Shown one piece after another: positions 23,631 through 34,389 of a DNA stretch of 64,000 bases (position 1 is the stretch's first letter; every line of letters begins with the position of its first letter). Position numbers and translations under genes: made by a program. The notes below the pieces were generated by a model. The model saw only the letters and a list, made by a program, of their open reading frames with translations, was not told the origin of the DNA and searched no databases. Origin of the DNA: Macrothele yani (taxonomy: Eukaryota > Arthropoda > Arachnida > Araneae > Macrothelidae); contig CM077010.1 of NCBI GenBank assembly GCA_039090855.1, positions 47,820,905 to 47,884,904 on the forward strand. The letters run 5' to 3'.

Positions 23631-24488
23631 GATATATTTTCAGAATGCCTACAGCACACCTTATATACCCTCCAAGCCAGCTCACGACACGTGCCTTCTT
23701 TCATTGGCTACGCGCTGTTGACGTCAAAAGGAGGAGGTGGTCACAATAACGTGACTCGACTGTGTAATAATTAGCAGCTTGTGTATTGATAATCTTATAT
23801 TCATCTGTTAGGTTTTAAAGTGGTAATCTTGTATTCACATGGTAAATTTGAAGTATGTATGCTATTTCCTGTGGCAAAAAATTTGAAGGATGTATGTTAT
23901 TTCCTGTGGCTATTTGATGCGATATCCTTTGAATCAATACATTTAGACTTTAAAAAGAAAATGAGATTTTCCATGACCAAAATTTTATGTGCAGCGTTAT
24001 TTAAGTCCAATTGTTTTAAAATCACTATCTTAATAAAGAAAAAAAGATGCAATTTCTTGCAAAGAAATCGTTAGCAGTATTGTTTCAGTGTGATTCTTTT
24101 GAAGTCATTGCATCTAGAATAAGTGCCATTACTGCCATAGATGGAGAGTTACAAAGCTAGAGGGTGTTTCACTAAGTCGCCTCCCAAAGAATCGATCATA
24201 TTTTGCAACACACTCTACTTAGAAACATGACATGTGGTTTACAACGTACCTTAGTTCATGGGAATGTAGCACCGTTCACAATAAATACTAAAAATGTCCT
24301 CCACCGACATCCAAACACACCCTGACGCGACTCTGCATATTATTGGAGGTCCTCGTCAATAGTCCGGGTTACTGCGTTGATGTTGCTTTCTAGTCTTCTA
24401 ACGTGTGATGCTTATTGCTGTAAGCACAACACTTCAAGTATCCCCATAGGAAAAAAATCGAGAGGAAAAAAAAAAAAATAAATAAAAA

Positions 24489-24719
24489 GCCGCCTCGGTG
24501 GTGCAGTGGTCTAAGGCGCTGGCCTCTGATCATTCGTCCGTAAAGGGTCTGGGTTCGAATTCCGGTTAGGCATGGAAGTTGTGTTTGTCTTACGGCACTG
24601 GCTCTCTCCCTTCCCTGGAACCAGAGACCCTAAATTAGGGACGGGCGATTGCTTTATAGCCCATTGAGTTGCTCACGGTGGTCGTTAAAACTCCAACCAA
24701 AAAAAAAAAAAAAAAAAAA
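24489..24719 (+). repeat. SINE-1, end of duplicated unit
   Basis: Same private variants as the SINE at 22594, with an A21 tail running directly into unrelated sequence (TTTTGTAATGCACC). This is the presumed original 3' neighbour from which the junction SINE was copied. Confidence 0.95.
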
Positions 24720-24830
24720 TTTTGTAATGCACCTGATGAAATTCTTTTGAAAGCTATGTACATATATTGAATGAAAGCACTGTATTTTCTGTAGTGGAAA
24801 ATGTTACAGCATTCGTTCAGTATCCTTGCA

Positions 24831-25050
24831 TTTTTTTTTTTTTTATTGAAGATTTAACGACCACCGTGAGCAACTCAATGGGCTATAAGCAGTCGCCCGT
24901 CCCAAATTTAGGGTCACTGGTTCCAGGGAAGGGAGAGAGCCAGTGCGGTAAGACAAATACAACATCCATGCTTGACCGGGATTCGAACCCGGACCCTCAC
25001 GGACGAATGATCACAGGCCAGCGCCTTAGACCACTGCGCCACCGGGGCGG
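24831..25050 (-). repeat. SINE-1 with TSD
   Basis: Complete reverse-oriented copy with T-run, B box as GATTCGAAC and head. The flanks TATCCTTGCA (24821-24830) and CATCCTTGGA (25051-25060) match at 8 of 10. Confidence 0.93.
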
Positions 25051-25289
25051 CATCCTTGGATGCAGTGCTCATGAAACAAAGAACGATTAGCTGTGGTGGA
25101 AAGGTTACAAAATTGTTTTAATGCAATTCAACTGGAATCAAGGTTTAACAACAACAAAATTTTGATTCCTCCTTGGAAATGTTACAGCATGATTTCAGTG
25201 TGATTCTCTTGAACTTAGTGTGTTTGGAAAAAATATGCGCTGTTCCTTGGAACAGAAAAGTTACTCATGGCACTGTTTGAATATAGTTC

Positions 25290-25495
25290 TCCGGTGGCGC
25301 AGTGGTCTAAGCGATGGCTTCTGATCATTTGTTTGAAAGGGGTCCGAGTTCGAATCCCGGTGAGGCATGGATGTTGTGTTGGTCTTACGGCACTGTCCCT
25401 TCCCTGGAACCAACGGCCCTAGGTTAGGAACGGACGACTGCTTATAGCTCATTAAGTTGCTCACGGTGGTCGTTAAACCTGTGATAAAAAAAAAA

Positions 25496-25496
<1 letters not shown>
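25290..25496 (+). repeat. SINE-1, with internal gap
   Basis: Head and body present, but the GGCTCTCTC segment is missing (CACTGTCCCTTCCC). The tail runs into (AC)n(AT)n, which in turn borders the LINE. Confidence 0.9.
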
Positions 25497-25529
<33 letters not shown>

Positions 25530-25532
25530 GCA
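25497..25532. repeat. (AC)n(AT)n tract at LINE 5' edge
   Basis: A compound dinucleotide repeat lies between the SINE tail and the first base of the LINE. It is a likely LINE insertion target. Confidence 0.9.
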
Positions 25533-25741
25533 GGGATGTAAGGTCAGGTGATGCGTAACATCACAGCCTCTCCTTGACAAATGTCAACCCCGCCTTCTCG
25601 TGGTACATCCTGTTCCCACTAAAGGGGCTCTGACGACCGCCAATAGCGGTATAACTATACCATCGGGATTAGAGGAAATTCTATCCCACACTCACCAACC
25701 CGCTTGGCCAGCGTGGTGAGTTATGGCCAAATCCCTCCAAA

Positions 25742-28090
25742 ATGATTCCACAACTTAAATCTTGGCCCTCAGTCTCCGGCAGCTGGAATGTACCTGGCCA
25801 AGGCAGCGGCCAGTGCGACATGAAGGCAGAGGGTGCTAAGAATCCCCGGAGGACCGGACTAGGCTGCCATCTGATGCTGACCTTGGCAACGTATAACGGA
25901 CGCTCCCTATCTTCTGATTCAAGGCTTCTTGAATTGGAAGAGGAACTACAAAGGATCAAGTGGGACATCGTCGGGCTAAGTGAGGTAAGGAGAAAAGGAG
26001 AAGATCTCATTGAACTGAAAAGTGGACATCTCTTCTACTATCGTGGGACAGATACTGGCAGAACTAGTGGTGTTGGATTTATAATAAACAAGAAACTGAA
26101 GGATAAAGTTGTAGAAGTTGAAAGTTCCTCTGACAGAGCTGCACGACTCGTTATCCAACTCTCGAGAAGATACCAGGCTCAGATTATTCAAACTTATGCA
26201 CTTATACACCCACCACAAGTGAACAAATTATCAGGAAAAACCAAAATGTTGATGCAAAAAAGAAGAGAGATGAGGACAACTAAAGAAGATGTGACTTCCA
26301 AAGTGGAATATATAGAGCTATGCAAGAAAGTACGAAAAAGTATCACTGAAGACGTAAGGAAATTCAACTGTGAACTAGTAAGGAAAGCAATTGAAAACAA
26401 CCAAAGCCTAAAGATAGCAAAGGGACATCTCAGTAAGGGAAAAATACAGATTATGGCACTGAGAAAAGAAGATGGTTCTGTAACAAGAAATAGAGGCGAA
26501 ATTTTGACAAGAGTGAAAGATTTCTACTCCAAATTATATGAAAGGGATGACACATGTACTCCAGACATCATGAAAGGAACCAGTACCAGAGTTCTTCCAG
26601 CCCTTCCAGCAGAAGTTGCACATGCAATCAAGAACATGAAGCGGGGAAAAGCTCCAGGAGAAGATGGAATTACTGTAGACATCATACAAGAAGCAAGTGG
26701 AGAAATCGAAACAGTACTCGCCAAAATTTTCATTCGATGCCTTAATGAAGGGAAAATTCCTGAGGATTGGAACAACGCTACAATGATCTTGCTACATAGA
26801 AAAGGTGACATTGAGGATCTCAGGAACTACAGACCTATGAGCCTCCTATCAGTGGTTTATAAAATCTTCACTAAAGTTATTTCACACCGCTTGAAGGTGA
26901 CACTGGACATGGCTCAACCGAGAGAACAAGCTGGATTCAGGAGTGGCTACAGCACAATAGATCATATCCACGTACTGAGAGAACTAATTGAAAGAGCGAG
27001 GGAATATGAACTTCCATTGTGCATGGCTTTTATCGATTATGAAAAAGTCTTTGATTCGGTGAAACCATCAGCTGTTGCAATGGCTCTGAAATCCTGCGGT
27101 ATTGAAGATGCATACATTAATATTATTAATAACATCTATGAAAATGCAAGTGCAAAGATTCGGCTGTTTGAAAATACAACACACATAAAAATTGGAAAAG
27201 GAGTGAGACAAGGTGACACCATATCTCCGAAGCTCTTTAATGCCCCATTGGAAAATGTCTTTCAATCACTGAACTGGGAAAACAAAGGGATAAAGATTAA
27301 TGGAAATTATCTAACTCACCTTCGTTTTGCTGATGACATAGTCATTTTTGCAACTACCCCATCAGAGCTACAGAGTATGATCCAGGAACTTGCTGACAAG
27401 AGTAAAGAAGTGGGATTAAAAATGAACTTTCAGAAGACAAAAGTGATGTTCAATGCTTTTACAAGAAATGAAGATTTATCGATTGATGGAGAAAAGCTGG
27501 AGATAACAGACACGTACGTTTATCTTGGACAGCAGATATGAAGTGAGGGTCACATTGGTGAAGAAATTAGTCGGCGTACAAAACTTGCCTGGAGAGCTTT
27601 TGGAAGAAACAGCATAATTTTCAAGAGCAATATGCCATTATGTCTTAAAAGAAAAGTGTTTGATCAATGCATCCTTCCAGTGCTTACGTATGGTGCAGAG
27701 ACGTGGACCTTAACTAAAAGAGATATACAAAGGCTGCAGACAACTCAAAGCAGCATGGAGAGGTGCATGCTTGGTGTAACCAGGAGAGGTAAGAAGAGGA
27801 ACACGTGGATCCGAAAAATGACATGAGTGGAAGACATCATGATCAGAGTTAAATCCCTGAAATGGCAATGGGCTGGACATACTGCCAGAAGAACAGACCA
27901 TCGATGGACAGCCGAAATTTTAGATTGGATTCCAAGGGACAGGTAAAGACCCAGAAGAAGACCACATGGAAGATGGGTGGATGAAATTCGAAAGTATGCG
28001 GGAGTGACATGGAGGAGACTGGCACAAGACAGACCGTTGTGGAGGAAATTTGGGGAGACCTTCGTCCAGCAGTGGATTGATAATGGTTGA
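25742..28090 (+). pseudogene. LINE endonuclease/RT ORF, broken
   Basis: The first 599 codons (25742-27541) are open. They include the endonuclease N-terminal half (ATYNGRSL, GLSEVRRKG), then jump from QTYA to VNKLSGK, losing about 204 residues. The missing part holds the motifs GDFNA, SEIDF and SDHRL. The RT follows with its motifs (YEKVFDSV in block A, HLRFADDIVIFA in block C). The frame stops at 27539-27541, where copy 2 has TCA instead of TGA. Two further stops lie in the C-terminal domain at about 27824 and 27944. Without the endonuclease catalytic part it could not nick its target. Confidence 0.93.
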
Positions 28091-28092
28091 CA

Positions 28093-28111
28093 ATGATGAT
28101 GATGATGATGA

Positions 28112-28168
<57 letters not shown>
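28093..28168. repeat. (ATG)n(AT)n LINE tail and tract
   Basis: Seven or so ATG units form the 3' tail of LINE copy 1 and pass into about 25 AT units ending at the first base of copy 2. Confidence 0.95.
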
Positions 28169-28171
<3 letters not shown>

Positions 28172-31100
28172 ATGTAAGGTCAGGTGATGCGTAACATCAC
28201 AGCCTCTCCTTGACAAATGTCAACCCCGCCTTCTCGTGGTGCATCCTGTTCCCACTAAAGGGGCTTTGACGACCGCCAATAGCGGTATAACTATACCATC
28301 GGGATTAGAGGAAATTCTATCCCACACTCACCAACCCGCTTGGCCAGCGTGGTGAGTTATAGCCAAATCCCTCCAAAATGATTCCACAACTTAAATCTTG
28401 GCCCTCAGTCTCCGGCAGCTGGAATGTACCTGGCCAAGGCAGCGGCCAGTGCGACATGAAGGCAGAGGGTGCTAAGAATCCCCGGAGGACCGGACTAGGC
28501 TGCCATCTGATGCTGACCTTGGCTACTTACAATGGACGCTCCCTATCTTCTGATTCAAGGCTTCTTGAATTGGAAGAGGAACTACAAAGGATCAAGTGGG
28601 ACATCGTGGGGCTAAGTGAGTTAAGGAGAAAAGGAGAAGATCTCATCGAACTGAAAAGTGGACATCTCTTCTACTATCGTGGGACAGATACTGGCAGAAC
28701 TAGTGGTGTTGGATTTATAATAAACAAGAAACTGAAGTATAAAGTTGTAGAAGTTGAAAGTTCCTCTGACATAGCTGCACGACTTGTTATCCAACTCTCG
28801 AAAAGATACCAGGCTCAGATTATTCAAACTTATGCACCCACCACAAGTCATCCTGAAGAAGAAATTGAAGAATTTTATGAGGAAATTTGTCATCTAAATA
28901 ATAAAGGTAAGCAGCACTTGAAAATAATTATGGGAGATTTCAATGCAAAAATAGGGCAACGGCAACAGAATGAAACTTCAGTAGGTAAATTCGGTCACGG
29001 CAACAGAAACCAGCGTGGAAATACTCTCGTTGAGTTTGCAGAGGCAGAAGGGTTTTTCATCTTGAACTCCTTCTTCAAGAAAAAGCCACACAGGAAATGG
29101 ACATGGAGACATCCAAATGGGACGACAAGTGAAATTGATTTTATTATGTGTAACAAAAAATTCGTCATAGAAGACTGCAGTGTGCTGAACAAGTTCAACA
29201 CAGGTAGTGACCATAGATTGGTGAGATGTAAGATGCACCTCAACACTAAACTTGAACGTAGCAAGCTCATAAGACAAACAAAATCTATTGACATAACCAA
29301 CCTTAAAAAACACCATAATTCCTTCAAGTTAGAACTGAAGAACAGGTTCTCTGCTTTAGAAGGCCTAACATCGGAAGAAGTGGACATCTCTGAAGTTAAC
29401 AGAAAAGTAACCAAAGCTCTTATGGAAACAGCAACAAAATTAGCTGGGTCTAAGAACAAGTTGCATGTGAACAAATTATCAGGAAAAACCAAAATGTTGA
29501 TGCAAAAAGGAAGAGAGATGAGGACAACTAAAGAAGATGTGACTTCCAAAGTGGAATATATAGAGCTATGCAAGACAGTAAGAAAAAGTATCACTGAAGA
29601 CGTAAGAAAATTCAACTGTGAACTAGTGAGGAAAGCAATTGAAAACAACCAAAGCCTAAAGATAGCAAAGGGACATCTCAGTAAGGGAAGAAAACAGATT
29701 ATGGCACTGAGAAAAGAAGATGGTTCTGTAACAAGAAATAGAGGCGAAATTTTGACAAGAGTGAAAGATTTCTACTCCAAATTATATGAAAGGGATGATA
29801 TATGCACTCCAGACATCATGAAAGATACCAGTACCAGAGTTCCTCCAGTCCTTCCAGCAGAAGTTGCACATGCAATCAAGAACATGAAGCGAGGAAAAGC
29901 TCCAGGAGAAGATGGAATTACTGTAGACATCATACAAGAAGCAAGTGGAGAAATCGAAACAGTACTCGCCCAAATTTTCACTCGATGCCTTAATGAAGGA
30001 AAGATTCCTGAGGATTGGAGCACCGCTACAATGATCCTGCTACATAAGAAAGGTGACATTGAGGATCTCAGAAACTACAGACCTATCAGCCTCCTATCAG
30101 TAGTTTATAAAATCTTCACTAAAGTTCTTTCACACCGCTTGAAGGTAACACTGGACATGGCTCAACCGAGAGAACAAGCTGGATTCAGGAGTGGCTACAG
30201 CACAATAGATCATATCCACGTGCTGAGAGAACTAATTGAAAGAGCGAGGGAATATGAGCTTCCATTGTGCATAGCTTTTATCGATTATGAAAAAGCCTTT
30301 GATTCGGTGAAACCATCAGCAGTTACAATGGCTCTGAAAACCTGCGGTATTGAAGATGCATACATTAATATTATTAATAACATCTATGAAAATGCAAGTG
30401 CAAAGATTAGGCTGTTTGAAAATACAACACACGTAAAAATTGGAAAGGGAGTGAGACAAGGTGACACCATATCTCCGAAGCTCTTTAATGCCACATTGGA
30501 GGGTGTTTTTCAGTCGCTGAGCTGGGAAAACAAGGGGATAAAGATTAATGGAGGTTATCTAACCCACCTTCGTTTTGCTGATGACGTAGTCATTTTTGCA
30601 ACTACCCCATCAGAGCTGCAGAGTATGATCCAGGAACTTGCTGACAAGAGTAAAGAAGTGGGATTAAAAATGAACTTTCAGAAGACAAAAGTGATGTTCA
30701 ATGCTTTTACAAGAAATGAAAATTTATCGATTGATGGAGAAAAGCTGGAGATAACAGACACGTATGTTTATCTTGGACAGCAGATATCAAATGAGGGTCA
30801 CATTGATGAAGAAATTAATCGGCGTACAAAACTTGCCTGGAGAGCTTTTGGAAGAAACAGCATAATTTTCAAGAGCAATATGCCATTATGTCTTAAAAGA
30901 AAAGTGTTTGATCAATGCATCCTTCCAGTGCTTACGTATGGTGCAGAGACGTGGACCTTAACTAAAAGAGACATACAAAGGCTGCAGACAACTCAAAGCA
31001 TCATGGAGAGGTGCATACTTGGTGTAACCAGGAGAGATAAGAAGAGGAACTCGTGGATCCGAAAAATGACAAGAGTGGAAGACATCATGATCAGAGTTAA

Positions 31101-31378
31101 ATCCCTGAAATGGCAATGGGCTGGACATACTGCCAGAAGGACAGATCATCGATGGACAGCCGAAATTTTAGATTGGATTCCAAGGGACAGGAAAAGACCC
31201 AGAAGAAGACCACATGGGAGATGGGTGGATGAAATTCGAAAGTATGCAGGGGTGACATGGAGGAGACTGGCACAAGACAGACCGTTGTGGAGGAAACTTG
31301 GGGAGACCTTCGTCCAGCAGTGGATTGATAATGGTTGACAATGATGATGATGATGATGATGATATATATATATATATA
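28169..31378 (+). mobile_element. RTE-like LINE, copy 2, full length
   Basis: A complete element with a 209-bp leader, one uninterrupted ORF and an (ATG)n(AT)n tail. One apurinic-type endonuclease plus RT in a single ORF, no CCHC zinc knuckle and a short simple-repeat tail instead of poly(A) are traits of the RTE clade. The clade call is inference, since no phylogeny can be run. It is flanked by AT tracts on both sides, so a TSD cannot be separated from the repeat. Confidence 0.95.
28378..31338 (+). CDS. LINE endonuclease-reverse transcriptase, intact
   Basis: The encoded 986-residue enzyme nicks genomic DNA and copies the element RNA at the nick. Residues about 45-290 form an exonuclease/endonuclease/phosphatase-type endonuclease: ATYNGRSL (metal-binding Asn), GLSELRR (Glu), QTYAPT, IMGDFNAKIG (185-193), TSEIDFIM (250-257) and GSDHRLVR (276-283). 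A linker follows. The RT spans about 480-775: KAPGEDGIT, YRPISLLSVVYKI, QAGFRSGYSTIDHI, IDYEKAFDS (block A Asp), GVRQGDTISPKLF, HLRFADDVVIFA (block C, FADD) and LKMNFQKTK. The C-terminal domain holds LTYGAETWTL and WAGHTARR and ends FVQQWIDNG. The start is uncertain: MIPQL at residue 1 is the first Met, but MLTLATYNG at residue 45 fits related proteins better. No stop or frameshift is present, so this copy could be active. Confidence 0.93.
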   Translation: MIPQLKSWPSVSGSWNVPGQGSGQCDMKAEGAKNPRRTGLGCHLMLTLATYNGRSLSSDSRLLELEEELQRIKWDIVGLSELRRKGEDLIELKSGHLFYYRGTDTGRTSGVGFIINKKLKYKVVEVESSSDIAARLVIQLSKRYQAQIIQTYAPTTSHPEEEIEEFYEEICHLNNKGKQHLKIIMGDFNAKIGQRQQNETSVGKFGHGNRNQRGNTLVEFAEAEGFFILNSFFKKKPHRKWTWRHPNGTTSEIDFIMCNKKFVIEDCSVLNKFNTGSDHRLVRCKMHLNTKLERSKLIRQTKSIDITNLKKHHNSFKLELKNRFSALEGLTSEEVDISEVNRKVTKALMETATKLAGSKNKLHVNKLSGKTKMLMQKGREMRTTKEDVTSKVEYIELCKTVRKSITEDVRKFNCELVRKAIENNQSLKIAKGHLSKGRKQIMALRKEDGSVTRNRGEILTRVKDFYSKLYERDDICTPDIMKDTSTRVPPVLPAEVAHAIKNMKRGKAPGEDGITVDIIQEASGEIETVLAQIFTRCLNEGKIPEDWSTATMILLHKKGDIEDLRNYRPISLLSVVYKIFTKVLSHRLKVTLDMAQPREQAGFRSGYSTIDHIHVLRELIERAREYELPLCIAFIDYEKAFDSVKPSAVTMALKTCGIEDAYINIINNIYENASAKIRLFENTTHVKIGKGVRQGDTISPKLFNATLEGVFQSLSWENKGIKINGGYLTHLRFADDVVIFATTPSELQSMIQELADKSKEVGLKMNFQKTKVMFNAFTRNENLSIDGEKLEITDTYVYLGQQISNEGHIDEEINRRTKLAWRAFGRNSIIFKSNMPLCLKRKVFDQCILPVLTYGAETWTLTKRDIQRLQTTQSIMERCILGVTRRDKKRNSWIRKMTRVEDIMIRVKSLKWQWAGHTARRTDHRWTAEILDWIPRDRKRPRRRPHGRWVDEIRKYAGVTWRRLAQDRPLWRKLGETFVQQWIDNG

Positions 31379-31389
31379 AGTTTCTCTTG

Positions 31390-31705
31390 AAATCAGTACA
31401 ACTTTAAACGACGTATAGTGGGATCTAAGTTATACGTTTTATACATAATTCTGCATTAATCCCAATATTTTACTGTAGTTTCTATAGCTTTCTGAACTCA
31501 GCTATATGTATTTCGTTTATACGCTTTTTGCGATTCTACCCGGGTGATTTGCAGTACAGATAGAGAAGTATTTTGCAGTACAGATGGAGAAGCTCCGAAC
31601 AGGTGGGACATGCCCAGTACCACGCCTGATTGGGTGACGTTCTCCGCTGCTCAGACAGGTAAGCATACGCCGGGCCCAACACGTGTGTGCCGCTCATACG
31701 AGACG
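31390..31705. other. Spacer, probable mariner 5' end
   Basis: No separate gene. The right part leads into the mariner remnant; a clear terminal repeat was not identified. Confidence 0.35.
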
Positions 31706-31708
31706 AGA

Positions 31709-32705
31709 ATGTCAGAGGAGAAACTTGTTGTTCGTGTGCTCCTACGCCATTATTGGAAACGCCATAGCTGCCGCAAAGGAAATTTGTAGTGTAGAAGGTG
31801 AAGGGATGGTGCAACAGCAAGAAAATGGTTCCAACGCTTTCGGTCTGGAGACACAGAGCCCATTGACAAATCGAGGTGTGGGAGACCAGTCACCACCAAC
31901 ACCAAAGCCCTGCATCTAGCTGCTGAACAGCACCCAGCACTTGACGATTAGCAGAGGAGGTCGATGCATCACAAACCACCATCGTTCATCATCAAACCAG
32001 CTCGATTTTCACTCCAGACGTCTGCGAATGGTTCCCCATGAGTTGAGCACAAAGCAAGCTGAGGAGCGTGTCCCTCTTTGTTGAGAATTGCCGCAAAATC
32101 TACTTGACGACGGGTTTCGGTGAAGAATCGTAACAAATGATGAGAAATAGGTCTTCCTACATTATCCTGATAACAGGAGCCAATGGCTGTGGCCAGGGGA
32201 TGAGACTCAAGCAGTCGTTCAAAGAGGGTGTTTTGAAGTGAAGACAGTGTTGTATGTATGGTAGAATTTCGAGAGTCCTGTCCACTGGGAGCTTGTGCCA
32301 CATTGTCTGGCCGTCGATGGGAACCTGCATGCCAACTAGCAGCTGCAACACGTATACGACGTTCTACACCAGCGCTACCCTACAATGTTCAACCGAAAGG
32401 AGGTCTTCCTGCAATTCGGCAGCGCCCCATGTCATAGGTCATGGATTGTCCGCCAGAAAATTCAGGATTTGGATGGCGCCGAAGTCCTACCACACCCACC
32501 TTATAGCCCGGATCTTGCCCCCTCGGATTTTCACCTGTTTCGTTCCATGCGCAACTTAGCCCGCAGACAGTTCCACTCCTTAGAGGCTGTGAAAGATGGC
32601 ATCACTGAGTTTTTTGCATTCAATCCAAGGGTATCCAAACGGCATTGCATCTTTGGCTGAACGTTGGCAAAGGACCATAGACTCTGATGGACTGTATTTT
32701 GCCGT
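31709..32705 (+). pseudogene. mariner transposase (SETMAR-like), decayed
   Basis: A protein track across three frames reads MSEEKLVVRVLLRHYWKR at the N-terminus. It continues as a helix-turn-helix region with GRPVTTNTKALHLAAEQHPAL, then RRIVTNDEK (first catalytic Asp), SQWLWPGDETQ, HWELVPHC, VLHQRYPTMFNRKEVFLQ and LPHPPYSPDLAPSDFHLFRSM (third catalytic Asp region of a DD34D mariner). The tail ends near 32700. The second catalytic motif (normally HDNARPH) reads GSAPCHRSW, so the Asp is lost. Stops and frameshifts are spread throughout. Confidence 0.82.
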
Positions 32706-33054
32706 ATGTGGTCAACATGTGGTACCGGACTGAACACTGTACCCCAAAATTTTACGAACTTATGACTTACCTTGGTATGTTAAAATTTGAATTTCAGGTT
32801 ATCCAAAATACAAGGTTCTTTTATTCTTTTGTATACTTAACCTGGTATGTTACAACTCTGAAAGAATTCAGGCAGTGTTGTTGTGTTCCTTCTTGATGCA
32901 GCCGAAGTTGAACTTTGATCTCATCAGTAAAGGGTATGTTGTTTACTTTTGATTTGAATGAAAAAATTGGTTTCTCATTTCATGACACACACTATGACGT
33001 ACGTGCCCCGCAGGACGCAGATGAGATAAAGGCAGATAGCAGTGAGAGCACATA

Positions 33055-33130
33055 CCGGTGTAGTATAGTGGATAGCACTCGGAGCTCCGGGATCCGAGGG
33101 TTGTGGGTTGGAATCCTATCCTTCCCCTGG
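33055..33130 (+). repeat. tRNA-derived fragment, SINE-head-like
   Basis: TAGTATAGTGGATAGCACTC (A-box like) and GGGTTGGAATCC (B-box like with one change) lie at tRNA-like spacing. The ends do not pair as an acceptor stem, so it is not a functional tRNA gene. It is unlike the heads of SINE-1 and SINE-2. Confidence 0.55.
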
Positions 33131-33179
33131 CATAAAAATGTGCTTCGTCATAATGCGCTATTTAAAAATTAAGAAATCT

Positions 33180-34005
33180 CAGGGACGTGTCTTTGTGGCT
33201 CCACTATTTGTGGCGTAGTAATATAGAATCCTAAAGTTATCTTCAATATTCAGCGTTCTGGTTTCAAATGCATGCATTCAAAATCTGCAGAAAAAAAAGC
33301 AATTCATGAGTTCTGTAATGATAAACTGGTTTCAGATTCTTAATTGTGAGGATTTCATTTAATCTAGAATCAGAATTTTTATAGGCAGAGTTGTCAAAAG
33401 AGAAATGTGATTTTCATAGGCTTTATGAATTTTGCAATGCGATAAAATATGTTATAATTTATAAAAAAATTTTTCTTTTGCTGCCAATTCAACTTTGAAT
33501 AAATCATTATTACGGAACATCTTATACTCTTTTAAAGCACAAATCTCACAATAGTATTTAACATTTTGAAATATCGTTTATAAGTTTTTTAAGGCCATTC
33601 CCTAGAAAAGTATGTAACCGAGGTTTCACTGTGCTATTTTCTGTAGTGGAGAGGTTACAGAATAAATTGAATGCAATTCAATGTTTAACAAAAAAACTTA
33701 TGCTGTTCGATTGGAATTAGTTCACTTCATAAAAATCTGGTAGCTGACAAAATAATAAAGGAAACAATCACAAGCGGCAGAAAAGCTATCAGATGAAGCT
33801 TATGGAAGTAAAAAAGGAACTTCTAAAACATCTTGATGATCAGCAAATATTAAGTAATAAATAACTATTAATCAGTATTTAAAGAGTAAACATTGTGCAA
33901 ATATACTAAGTGGACAATTTCTTTAAAAGAATCTGAAACAAAAATGCCAGCTCTTATCTCTGTTGAAATCTGAATTGCAAAAGCAAAAAATAAAATTTCG
34001 TCGCA
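33180..34005. other. Non-coding stretch, nothing recognised
   Basis: AT-rich DNA. The words TTTTCTGTAGTGGAGAGGTTACAG and TGAATGCAATTCAATG echo similar words near 24785 and 25110, so it may hold a degenerate dispersed repeat. Confidence 0.35.
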
Positions 34006-34205
34006 ATTTTTTTTTCGATTGAAGGTTTAACTACCACCGTGAGCAACTCAATGGGCTATAAGCAGTCGCCTGTCCCTAATTTGGGGCCACTGGTTCCAGG
34101 GAAGGGAGAGAGCTAGTGCCGTAAGGCAAACACAACATCCATGCCTCACCGGGATTCGAACCCGGACCCATTTCGGACGAATGATCAGAAGCCACCCTGG
34201 CACCC
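34006..34205 (-). repeat. SINE-1, head partly deleted
   Basis: Body and B box (GGGATTCGAACCC) are complete, but about 21 bp covering the A-box side are missing (GAAGCCA joins CCCTGGC). It is flanked by similar CGCAA/TTTT words. Confidence 0.9.
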
Positions 34206-34389
34206 GCAAAATTTTGTGCACTTAAACTAGTTTATTTAAAGTGTAGTATGATTTTATTGAACTGTAAAATTAATTTATCTAAGTTAGTATTTTGAACAAA
34301 ATGAATTCCTCATTAGTAAAACATTTATCTCTTTATCTTGCATTCCTTGTAATAGAATATTTCTTCACAGATTTATTTTTAATGGCTGT

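Larger units (their letters stand above)
22814..24719. repeat. 1.89-kb tandem duplication, copy 2
   Basis: Nearly identical to copy 1. The differences I noticed are single-base or homopolymer-length changes, a few-base change at 23340 (GGCGCAAGG against GGAAGGG) and TCTAGTC against TCTAAGTC. It holds SINE-2 copies at 22994-23302 and 23316-23630, the Tc1 terminus ending about 23766, and a SINE-1 at its end. Confidence 0.95.
25533..28168 (+). mobile_element. RTE-like LINE, copy 1 (defective)
   Basis: It begins GGGATGTAAGGTCAGGTGATG, exactly as copy 2 does, and has the same 209-bp 5' leader. The body matches copy 2 closely apart from a 620-bp deletion with an 8-bp insertion and point changes. 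It ends with (ATG)n followed by about 50 bp of (AT)n, which directly abuts copy 2. The two elements stand head-to-tail with only the dinucleotide tract between. Confidence 0.95.

Noticed and set aside
28995..29648. 217-codon minus-strand frame inside the LINE
   Set aside because: Antisense shadow of the intact LINE ORF; no independent motif.
33055..33130. Functional tRNA gene
   Set aside because: Box-like words are present, but the acceptor-stem ends do not pair and the B box is altered.
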